Source: an uncultured Oscillospiraceae bacterium (GTDB lineage Bacteria > Bacillota > Clostridia > Oscillospirales > Oscillospiraceae). Taken from it: a stretch of 32,379 nt of DNA. The notes under the pieces were generated by a model that searched no databases, was not told the DNA's origin, and was given only the letters and a program-made list of their open reading frames with translations. The stretch spans positions 1 to 32,379 of the forward strand of contig CAKUIM010000026.1 in assembly GCA_934660965.1 (NCBI GenBank), given 5' to 3'. Shown here piece by piece: positions 14,842-21,418 of the stretch. Each line of letters starts with the position of its first letter. The stretch's first letter is position 1. A program made the position numbers and the translations under genes.

Positions 14842-16389
14842 ATGGCAAACTTCATCACAGCAGCCCAGGCGGCGCAGCTGGTCAAGGACGGGGACACCGT
14901 CGCCTTCGGGGGCTTTGGGGCGTACTGCGGACCCGACGCCCTGCTCGCCGCCCTGGGCGCGCGCTTCCGGGAGACCGGCGCGCCCACAAACCTCACCAGC
15001 GTCACCGGCATCAGCTGCGGCGACAACTCCGGCGGCGAGGTGGGCATGAACCAGGTGGCCTATGAGGGCCTGCTGGGTACCATCATCGCCGGCCACCTGG
15101 GCAACCCGCCCCGGCTGGGCGCCCTGGCCGCCCAGGACAAGGTGGCGGCCTACTGCCTGCCCCTGGGGGTGGTGATGAACCTCTACCGGGCCATCGCCGC
15201 CAAAAAGAGCGGCGTTCTCACCAGCGTGGGCCTGGGCACCTATGCAGACCCCCGGGTGGAGGGCTGCAAGATCAACGGCAAGGCCCGGGCCCAGGGCCGG
15301 GAGGTGGTGCGGCTGCTGGAGCTGGGCGGCAAGGCACAGCTCTTCTACCCCGCCTTCCCCATCAATATCTGCTTTATCCGGGGCAGCTACGCCGATGAGC
15401 AGGGCAACATCTCGGTGGAGCGGGAGGCCCTTACCGGCGCGGAGCTTGAAATCGCCGCCGCCACCCGCAACAGCGGCGGCATCGTGGTGGTGCAGGTGGA
15501 GCGCATTGTGGAGGGCGGCTCCCTCCATCCCCGGCGGGTGCGCATCCACCGCTCGCTGGTGGACTACGTGGTGGAGGCGCCCGCCGGCCAGAGCTATGCC
15601 GCGGCCTACCGGCCGGAGCTGGACGGCACGGTCCGCTGCCCGGTGGACGCCCTGGAGCCCATGGAGCTTACCGTGCGCAAAGTCATCGCCCGCCGGGCGG
15701 CCATGGAGCTGCGCGAGGGCTGTGTCATCAACCTGGGCATCGGCCTGCCCTCGGGGGTGGGGAGCGTGGCAAACGAAGAGGGCATCACCGCCCTGCTGTC
15801 CCTGGAGTCCGGCCCCCTGGGGGGCGTGCCGGTGGAGGGGCTGGGCTTTGCCGCGTCGGTGAACCCCGAGACCATCAACTCCCTGTGCGACACCTTTGAC
15901 CTCTACGACGGCGGCTACCTTGACATGACCTTCCTGGGGGCGGCCGAAATCGACCGGCACGGCAACGTGAATGTGTCGAAGTTCGGCACCCGCTGCACCG
16001 GCCCGGGCGGCTTCATCAACATCTCCCAGAACACCCCCCGGGTCTTTTTCCTGGGCACCTTCACTGCGGGCAAAAGTAAGCTCGACATCGCGGACGGTGC
16101 GCTTCACATCGTGGAGGACGGCGCGGGCATGAAGTTTGTGGACGCCGTACAGCAGATCACCTTCTCGGCGGACTACGCCTGCACCTCCGGGCAGGAGGTG
16201 TGGTACATCACCGAGCGCGCGGTGTTCCGCCTGACGCCGGAGCGCCTCATGCTCACCGAGATCGCCCCGGGGGCGGACCTGGAGCGGGACATCCTTGCCC
16301 ACATGGCCTTCCGTCCCCTCATCGCCCCCGATCTCAAGCCCATGGACCCCAGGCTCTTCCGCCCCGAAAAGATGGGGCTCTCGCGGTAA
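14842..16389 (+). CDS. Fused alpha/beta class I CoA-transferase (acyl-CoA:acetate / 3-ketoacid type)
   Basis: Predicted 515-residue cytoplasmic enzyme joining an alpha half (AFGGFGAYCGPDALLAALG, residues 21-40, onward) and a beta half (from about residue 275: IARRAAMELREGCVINLGIG). The catalytic glutamate that forms the glutamyl-CoA thioester is expected at Glu322 in LLSLESGPLGG. Length and layout match the YdiF/propionate CoA-transferase group. Acetoacetate is a product of every BKACE reaction, so activation of acetoacetate to acetoacetyl-CoA with an acyl-CoA donor is the natural role next to the BKACE gene, though the other product acid could be the substrate. Start ATG 14842, GAAAGGAAG about 10 bases upstream; a start at 14770 would lie inside the cyclophilin gene. 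Confidence 0.92.
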   Translation: MANFITAAQAAQLVKDGDTVAFGGFGAYCGPDALLAALGARFRETGAPTNLTSVTGISCGDNSGGEVGMNQVAYEGLLGTIIAGHLGNPPRLGALAAQDKVAAYCLPLGVVMNLYRAIAAKKSGVLTSVGLGTYADPRVEGCKINGKARAQGREVVRLLELGGKAQLFYPAFPINICFIRGSYADEQGNISVEREALTGAELEIAAATRNSGGIVVVQVERIVEGGSLHPRRVRIHRSLVDYVVEAPAGQSYAAAYRPELDGTVRCPVDALEPMELTVRKVIARRAAMELREGCVINLGIGLPSGVGSVANEEGITALLSLESGPLGGVPVEGLGFAASVNPETINSLCDTFDLYDGGYLDMTFLGAAEIDRHGNVNVSKFGTRCTGPGGFINISQNTPRVFFLGTFTAGKSKLDIADGALHIVEDGAGMKFVDAVQQITFSADYACTSGQEVWYITERAVFRLTPERLMLTEIAPGADLERDILAHMAFRPLIAPDLKPMDPRLFRPEKMGLSR

Positions 16390-16416
16390 GGCGCGGATGT
16401 GCTGCGCTTCCTATAT

Positions 16417-16457
16417 GCCCTGCGGCGGCCCGGAGCCGCCGCAGGGCGGTTCCTTTT
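16417..16457 (+). terminator. Hairpin terminator after the CoA-transferase
   Basis: Perfect 13-bp stem GCCCTGCGGCGGC (16417-16429) / GCCGCCGCAGGGC (16435-16447), 5-base loop, then GGTTCCTTTT. The T run is imperfect, so termination may be partial and some transcript may reach the activator. Confidence 0.7.
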
Positions 16458-16475
16458 CCGGCGGAATCTGCGCTC

Positions 16476-16504
16476 TTGCCCCCGGGCGGGATTTATGGTA
16501 CGCT
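16476..16504 (+). promoter_or_regulatory. Putative sigma-A-type promoter of the second activator
   Basis: TTGCCC (16476-16481), 17-bp spacer ending in TGG (extended -10), TACGCT (16499-16504). Moderate matches. It would start about 15 bases before the GTG at 16526. Confidence 0.45.
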
Positions 16505-16525
16505 GATGGCGAAGGGGGGAGAGCC

Positions 16526-17995
16526 GTGGAGAAGGAGAACGTGCTGCGTGACCTTGGGGAGAACGTGGTCAACGCCCTGCTGTCCGCGTCCCAGGACGGC
16601 TGCGCCTATGTCAACGACCAGGGGGTCATCGTCTACTGCAACCCCGCCTACGAGCGCATCACCGGCATCCGCCGGGAGCAGCTCATTGGCTACAGCGTCT
16701 ATGAGCTGGTGAAGTTGGGCTTCCCTGTGTCCGAGCTGACCATCCGCGTCCACGAGACCTGCCGCCCCCACTCCCAGGTCATCCGCTACTCCCCGGCGGG
16801 CAATGAGATCCTGGTCACCTCCACCCCGGTTTTTGACGAGAAGACGGGGGTGCTTTTGGGCTCTGTGACCAACTTCCGGGACCTGACCGACCTCAACAAC
16901 AGCCGGGCCGGCATGGAGCTGACCGACCTTGAGTACCGTACCATGCTCGCCCAGAAGGAGGACCTGCTCGACCGCCTGCGCGCCCGGCTGTCCAGCGCGG
17001 AGCTTGATATGAGCAGCGTGGGCATGGTGGGCCGGAGCAAGGCGGTGCGCAACCTGGTGGAGCTTGCAAGCCGCATTGCAAGCGTGGGCTCCACCGTGCT
17101 CATCACCGGCGAGTCCGGCGTGGGCAAGGATGTGTTCTGCCGCCTGGTGCACCATCTGGGCAACGAGAAGCTGCCCTATGTAAAGATCTCCTGTGCCGCC
17201 ATCCCGGAAAATTTGCTGGAGTCCGAGCTCTTCGGCTATGAGCCCGGAGCCTTCACCGGGGCCAGCCGCCGGGGCAAGGCCGGCATTCTCGAGCAGGCGG
17301 AGGACGGCAGCGTGTTTCTCGACGAGGTGGGCACCCTGCCCATGCACCTCCAGTCTAAGCTCCTCACTCTCCTGCAGGATCGCTGGTACTACCGCGTGGG
17401 CGGTACCCGGCAGATCCCTTTGCGAGCACGCATCATGGCCGCCACCAATGAGGACCTCAAGCAGGCGGTAGCCGCCGGCACCTTCCGGGGGGACCTCTAT
17501 TACCGCCTGAACGTCATCCCCGTCCACATTCCGCCCCTGCGGGAACGCATTGAGGACGTCCCCCTTCTGGTGGACGATATGCTCCGCAAGCTCAACACCT
17601 CCTATAACGCCAAAAAGGTGTTCAGCAATGATGCCATGGCCGCCTTCAAGCGCTATGCCTGGCCGGGCAACGTCCGGGAGCTGACAAATGTGGTGGAGCG
17701 CATGTACGTCCTCACCCCCGGGGAGGTCATCGGGGTAGAGATGCTCCCGCCCGAGCTGTCCGCCGCAGCGGTGGAGGCTCTGCCCGACATCCTGGGCGGC
17801 GACAAAACCCTCAAAACCGTCCTGGCCCAGGTGGAAAAGCGCCTTCTGTGGGAGACACTCCAGTCCGACCGCCGCCTCCAGGACATTGCCGACAGCCTGG
17901 GCATCAGCCTTTCCAGCCTGGAGCGCAAGGCCCGGCAGTATGGCCTTCCCCTGCGCTACCGCAAGGGCGCGGAGGAACCGGACCGATCGACATAG
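16526..17995 (+). CDS. Sigma-54-dependent enhancer-binding activator (PAS, AAA+, Fis-type HTH), second copy
   Basis: Predicted 489-residue activator. PAS sensor at about residues 12-120 (DGCAYVNDQGVIVYCNPAYE and following), a charged, probably coiled-coil linker at 125-160, AAA+ domain with Walker A GESGVGKD (195-202), intact GAFTGA (241-246), Walker B DGSVFLDE (260-267), WPGNVREL (379-386), and a C-terminal Fis-type HTH at about 450-472. No receiver domain, so small-molecule sensing by PAS is likely. It follows the CoA-transferase by 136 bp, and the divergent sigma-54 control region at 13922-14209 is its obvious target. Its HTH recognition segment differs from that of the activator at 2127, in keeping with different enhancer sequences. 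I chose GTG 16526 with GGGGGGAG just upstream; upstream in-frame sequence is Pro/Arg-rich and overlaps the preceding gene. Confidence 0.93.
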   Translation: MEKENVLRDLGENVVNALLSASQDGCAYVNDQGVIVYCNPAYERITGIRREQLIGYSVYELVKLGFPVSELTIRVHETCRPHSQVIRYSPAGNEILVTSTPVFDEKTGVLLGSVTNFRDLTDLNNSRAGMELTDLEYRTMLAQKEDLLDRLRARLSSAELDMSSVGMVGRSKAVRNLVELASRIASVGSTVLITGESGVGKDVFCRLVHHLGNEKLPYVKISCAAIPENLLESELFGYEPGAFTGASRRGKAGILEQAEDGSVFLDEVGTLPMHLQSKLLTLLQDRWYYRVGGTRQIPLRARIMAATNEDLKQAVAAGTFRGDLYYRLNVIPVHIPPLRERIEDVPLLVDDMLRKLNTSYNAKKVFSNDAMAAFKRYAWPGNVRELTNVVERMYVLTPGEVIGVEMLPPELSAAAVEALPDILGGDKTLKTVLAQVEKRLLWETLQSDRRLQDIADSLGISLSSLERKARQYGLPLRYRKGAEEPDRST

Positions 17996-18006
17996 GAACA
18001 CAAAAA

Positions 18007-18046
18007 GGCAGGAGCCGGCTGGTATAAGCCCCAGCCGGCTCCTGCC
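18007..18046. terminator. Long hairpin after the second activator
   Basis: Perfect 16-bp stem GGCAGGAGCCGGCTGG (18007-18022) / CCAGCCGGCTCCTGCC (18031-18046) with an 8-base loop. The plus-strand tail is only CTTCT, whereas the left side is AAAAA; a terminator for the activator despite the weak T run. Confidence 0.7.
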
Positions 18047-18061
18047 CTTCTGCTCGGCCTC

Positions 18062-18090
18062 TTGACGATCCCGGGCGCAGGCGTTATAAC
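18062..18090 (+). promoter_or_regulatory. Sigma-A-type promoter for the CLC transporter
   Basis: TTGACG (18062-18067), 17-bp spacer, TATAAC (18085-18090). The leader to the ATG at 18149 is about 50 nt, too short for a full fluoride (crcB) riboswitch. Confidence 0.7.
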
Positions 18091-18148
18091 GGGAGAGACA
18101 AAAATTTCGCGCAGTGGGCCCGCGGGCCCGGGAGGATGGAGAGAGACA

Positions 18149-19417
18149 ATGAAAACATGCAGACAGGCCGCGGCGCACGCCGGGGCTTACCTTGCCGCTC
18201 TGGGCAAGTGGCTGGCGGTGGGCGCGCTCATCGGCGGCGTGGGCGGCGCCATCGGATCACTTTTTCACATCGGGGTACACTATGCCGCCCAGGCCCGGGC
18301 GGACCACCCCTGGATCTTATACCTGCTGCCGGTGCTGGGCGCCGCCATCGCGCTGCTCTACCGTCTGGCCGGGGTAGAGGGGAAGGACACCAATACCGTA
18401 ATCGAGTCGGTCCACTTCGGCAAGGACGTCCCCATCGCGCTGGTGCCGGTGATTTTCGCCTCCACCGTCCTCACCCACCTGGGCGGCGGCAGCGCCGGGC
18501 GGGAGGGCGCGGCGCTTCAGATCGGCGGCGGCGTGGGCTATCGGGCCGGGCGGCTGCTGCACCTGGGGGAGAAGGATTTGCCCCTTGCCACCCTGTGCGG
18601 CATGAGCGCCGTGTTCTCCGCTCTCTTCGGCACCCCCGTGGCGGCCACGGTTTTTGCCATGGAGGTGGTCAGCGTAGGGGCCTTCTACTATGCCGGGCTC
18701 ATTCCCTGCCTCACGGCCGCCCTCACGGGCTATGGGGTGAGCGTCCTCATGGGCGTGCCTCCCACCCGCTTTGTTGTAGCCGCCCCGGCCCTGGAAGTGC
18801 GCACCGTGGCCCTGGCGGCGGTGCTGGCGGCAGCCTGCGCGGCGGTGAGCGTCCTCTTCTGCCATGTTCTCCACGGGGCGGGGCGCCTGGCGGGGAAATT
18901 CCTGCCCGACCCCTTTGTGCGCGCGGCGGCAGGCGGCGCGCTGCTCATTGCGCTCACCCTGCTTGCGGGCAGCGGTGACTATAACGGCGCGGGGATGGAC
19001 GTGGTGGAGCGTGCCATCGGGGGCGAGGCCCTCCCCTGGGCCTGGGCGCTGAAGCTCCTCTTCACCGCCGTGACCATCGGCTTCGGCTTCAAGGGCGGCG
19101 AGGTGGTGCCCTCCTTCTTCGTGGGCGCGTGTTTTGGCTGTGTGGTGGGCGGTCTGCTGGGCCTGCCCGCAGGCTTTGCCGCTGCCCTGGGCCTTGCGGC
19201 GGTGTTCTGCGGCGCGGTGAACTGCCCCATCGCCTCGGTGTTTTTGAGCATCGAGCTCTTCGGCGCCGGCGGCCTTGTGTACTTTGCCGTGGTCTGCGCT
19301 GTGAGCTACCTGCTCTCGGGCTACTGCGGCCTCTACGGCAGCCAGACCATTCTCTACTCCAAGCTCCGGGCGGAGTTCATCAACGTGCGCACCAATCAGG
19401 AGGACGCGGGCGAATAG
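18149..19417 (+). CDS. CLC-family anion transporter, probably fluoride/proton antiporter (CLC-F-like)
   Basis: Predicted 422-residue membrane protein with many hydrophobic segments. The CLC signature GREGAALQ (117-124) contains the gating glutamate Glu119. Later motifs are FKGGEVVPSFFVGACFG (314-330) and GLYGSQ with Tyr396. The KGGEV-x-P-x-FF form, instead of the GxFxP form of chloride CLCs, is what I recall for the fluoride-exporting CLC-F branch (for example CLC-Eca, GGEVTP); here the Thr is Val320. It would expel fluoride or another anion in exchange for protons. The ATG at 18149 has GGAGAG five bases upstream; an in-frame ATG at 18062 lies in the promoter. It is a single-gene unit convergent with the regulator at 19510. 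The family is certain; the fluoride assignment is moderate. Confidence 0.85.
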   Translation: MKTCRQAAAHAGAYLAALGKWLAVGALIGGVGGAIGSLFHIGVHYAAQARADHPWILYLLPVLGAAIALLYRLAGVEGKDTNTVIESVHFGKDVPIALVPVIFASTVLTHLGGGSAGREGAALQIGGGVGYRAGRLLHLGEKDLPLATLCGMSAVFSALFGTPVAATVFAMEVVSVGAFYYAGLIPCLTAALTGYGVSVLMGVPPTRFVVAAPALEVRTVALAAVLAAACAAVSVLFCHVLHGAGRLAGKFLPDPFVRAAAGGALLIALTLLAGSGDYNGAGMDVVERAIGGEALPWAWALKLLFTAVTIGFGFKGGEVVPSFFVGACFGCVVGGLLGLPAGFAAALGLAAVFCGAVNCPIASVFLSIELFGAGGLVYFAVVCAVSYLLSGYCGLYGSQTILYSKLRAEFINVRTNQEDAGE

Positions 19418-19440
19418 ATCATATAAGGGAAAGCGGGCAA

Positions 19441-19490
19441 AAATGCCGCCCCCGCCATGCGCCGGTGTGCGCGGGCAGGGGCGGCGTTTT
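19441..19490. terminator. Bidirectional terminator between the CLC gene and the convergent regulator
   Basis: GCCGCCCCCGCC (19445-19456) pairs with GGCAGGGGCGGC (19474-19485) with one mismatch across a 17-base loop, TTTT on the right and AAAAA on the left. Serves both genes. Confidence 0.75.
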
Positions 19491-19509
19491 CGTTTGTGGG
19501 GCGGCGCGC

Positions 19510-21228
19510 CTATGGGGCTTGCGATGTTTCGAGAAAGGCCTCGATGGCGCTGCGCAGCTTGGGATAGCGGATGACAAAGTGGATGGCGGGGGAGCGGCCC
19601 TTGGAGACCATGGCCCACTGTCCGCTGTGAACGGAGATGGAGATGTTGCGGAACGCCGCGTCGCACGGGCGGACGGCGTAGCCGCTGTGGGCGTGGGCAT
19701 AGTCCCGGGTCTGCTCCAGGTGCAGGCAGTACTCCTCATAGGTGTAGCGGATGTCCCGGCCGAAGAAGAGCAGCGACAGGGGCAGGGCCGGGGGATACTG
19801 GGAAAACTCCTCCCGGGTGAGGGCGGGGAAGGCGTCGGAGACGCTGCTGTGGGCCAGGATGCTCTCCAGGCGGCCGCGCCGGGCCGCGGCGTGGCCGAGG
19901 ATGTGCTGCCTCTCGTCCTCCGGGATGTCCCGCGCGTCCAGCATGGCGCGCAGCGTCTCCTCCCGGAGGGTGCCCAGGGGCGGCGCGGACAGCAGGCGGG
20001 TGCGCGCCCCGGCGCTGTGCACGTCGGCGGCCAGAAAGGCCCGCAGCGCCGCGGCCTGCTCCTCCCGGTAGATGTCCATCAGGGGCAGTGCCTTTTTCTG
20101 GATGGCGGCGGCCCGGCTGCGGTAATAGCGCAGCGCCTCGCCCCCCTTTGCAAGCTCGTAGCGCCCCTGGGCGTGGGCCCCGGCAACGCACTCGCCGGAG
20201 AGGGCCGCACTGCCCGAGACATTGAGGAAATGGCAGTAGACATTGTTCTGCACCCCCTTGAGGTAGTAGGGGGAGATCTGCCCGGTCATATACATGGGCA
20301 CCCAGCCCTGCAAGCCCAGCATCAGCTCGGAAAAGGGGCGGTCCAGGTTGTGCACCACATTCAGGTGCAGCCCCTTTTTCAGCACCATGGCAAGGCCGAA
20401 AAGATATTTTTTCTTAAAGTCCTCGTCCGCGGCCAAATCGTCCATGGGCATATCGCTGCACAGAAAGACCGGCTCCCGGGACCGCCCCAGGACGGTAGCC
20501 TTGAGAAAGTCAAGCTCCCCGGTGCGCATCTCCTCCAGCCCGTAGTAGGTGCGGCTCAGCGGCAGCTGGAAGGGCGCGGTGGGCACCCGCAGCTCGTCAA
20601 ACCGGATGGCGCGGATGTATTCGCCTAGGTCAAATTCATCCACCTGCTTCAAAAAGGCGGATACGCTTGCGTCCCGCTTGGTGTCGTGTCCGCCCAGCCA
20701 CTGCACCAGGCGGGCGTAGAGCGTCTCCTCGTCCCGCTCGTCCCCCGCGCCGGTGAGCTCGGCGAGGATGTCCCGCTCCGCCGGGGCGTCGCACCGCCGC
20801 AGCACGAAGTCGGCCACGGCGGAGATGAAGCGCTCGGGGTCTGCCGGGCGGCGCTGCCCGCTGCGGACGCGGGAGAGAAAGGAGGCGTCGTAGTTGGTGC
20901 TGCGGGCAAGGTCTGAGACGCTGATGGAGAAGGTGGACAGCAGGGTGCCCAGGGCGGCGCACAGGTGCTCGGCGTCAAAGTCGTCCTCCGGGAAGAAGGG
21001 CCGGAAGGCGTCGGCCACCGCCTCCTCCGTCAGGCCCGGAACGCCCCGCTGCGCACCAAGCCGGGCGATGCCCGCAATGAGCTTTGCGCGCTCCCCCTCG
21101 CTCTCCGGCCTGCGCTCGCCGCTGCGGTAGCGGCTGACGGTGGCGGGGGACAGGCCGCTTGCCTCGGCCAGCTCCCGGCCGGAGCAGGCGAGCCGCGTCA
21201 TATATTCGTTGAGCTGGTCCTTGAACAT
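19510..21228 (-). CDS. Double helix-turn-helix regulator with a large uncharacterised C-terminal region
   Basis: Predicted 572-residue cytoplasmic protein. Residues 15-40 form an XRE/LacI-like HTH (SGRELAEASGLSPATVSRYR, then SGERRP) and residues 101-128 a second, similar HTH (SVSDLARSTNYDASFLSRVR, then SGQRRP), so the N-terminus looks internally duplicated. The remaining 400 or so residues match no domain I can name. They are not very hydrophobic and include GLQGWVPMYMTGQISPYYLKGVQNN-like aromatic segments and a C-terminal IHFVIRYPKLRSAIEAFL helix, perhaps a ligand-sensing or effector module. It is divergent from the SLH surface protein at 21419 with 190 bp between the starts, so it may control that gene and itself. 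Start ATG 21228 with AAGGAGG nine bases upstream. Confidence 0.75.
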   Translation of the reverse strand: MFKDQLNEYMTRLACSGRELAEASGLSPATVSRYRSGERRPESEGERAKLIAGIARLGAQRGVPGLTEEAVADAFRPFFPEDDFDAEHLCAALGTLLSTFSISVSDLARSTNYDASFLSRVRSGQRRPADPERFISAVADFVLRRCDAPAERDILAELTGAGDERDEETLYARLVQWLGGHDTKRDASVSAFLKQVDEFDLGEYIRAIRFDELRVPTAPFQLPLSRTYYGLEEMRTGELDFLKATVLGRSREPVFLCSDMPMDDLAADEDFKKKYLFGLAMVLKKGLHLNVVHNLDRPFSELMLGLQGWVPMYMTGQISPYYLKGVQNNVYCHFLNVSGSAALSGECVAGAHAQGRYELAKGGEALRYYRSRAAAIQKKALPLMDIYREEQAAALRAFLAADVHSAGARTRLLSAPPLGTLREETLRAMLDARDIPEDERQHILGHAAARRGRLESILAHSSVSDAFPALTREEFSQYPPALPLSLLFFGRDIRYTYEEYCLHLEQTRDYAHAHSGYAVRPCDAAFRNISISVHSGQWAMVSKGRSPAIHFVIRYPKLRSAIEAFLETSQAP

Positions 21229-21270
21229 TTGTGGTGTCCTCCTTGCAGGCGGCAAACTTTAAGCAATTTT

Positions 21271-21276
21271 ATTATA
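21271..21276 (-). promoter_or_regulatory. -10 element (TATAAT) for the double-HTH regulator
   Basis: Consensus TATAAT on the minus strand, 43 bases before the ATG; the -35 region is T-rich (TTTTCT at 17 bp) and weak, which would suit a regulated promoter. Confidence 0.45.
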
Positions 21277-21358
21277 AGGGCTGTTCCCCAAAAAGAAAAG
21301 AGATTTCCGCCCAGTCCGTGACAAGACGGAAACGGCCGATGAAATCCGCCTGCGCCCT

Positions 21359-21367
21359 TGATATAAT
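21359..21367 (+). promoter_or_regulatory. Extended -10 promoter of the SLH surface protein
   Basis: TG-A-TATAAT is a perfect extended -10 with no clear -35. Start near 21374, leader about 45 nt. The 190-bp interval with the divergent regulator is the natural place for its binding site; I see no obvious long palindrome. Confidence 0.55.
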
Positions 21368-21418
21368 GCAGAATAAGATGTTTTGCTATGTCGGAACCAC
21401 AGAAAGCGAGGAAAGAAC

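Noticed and set aside
18047..18148. Fluoride (crcB-type) riboswitch before the CLC gene
   Set aside because: No matching conserved segments were visible and the leader after the predicted promoter is only about 50 nt.
920..19666. Long antisense frames opposite real genes (for example 920-2188, 2022-3647, 3746-5539, 5943-7484, 14743-16302, 16493-18178, 18317-19666)
   Set aside because: Each lies over a gene with clear catalytic motifs on the other strand and shows low-complexity His/Gly/Arg-rich sequence, as expected from GC-rich codon bias.
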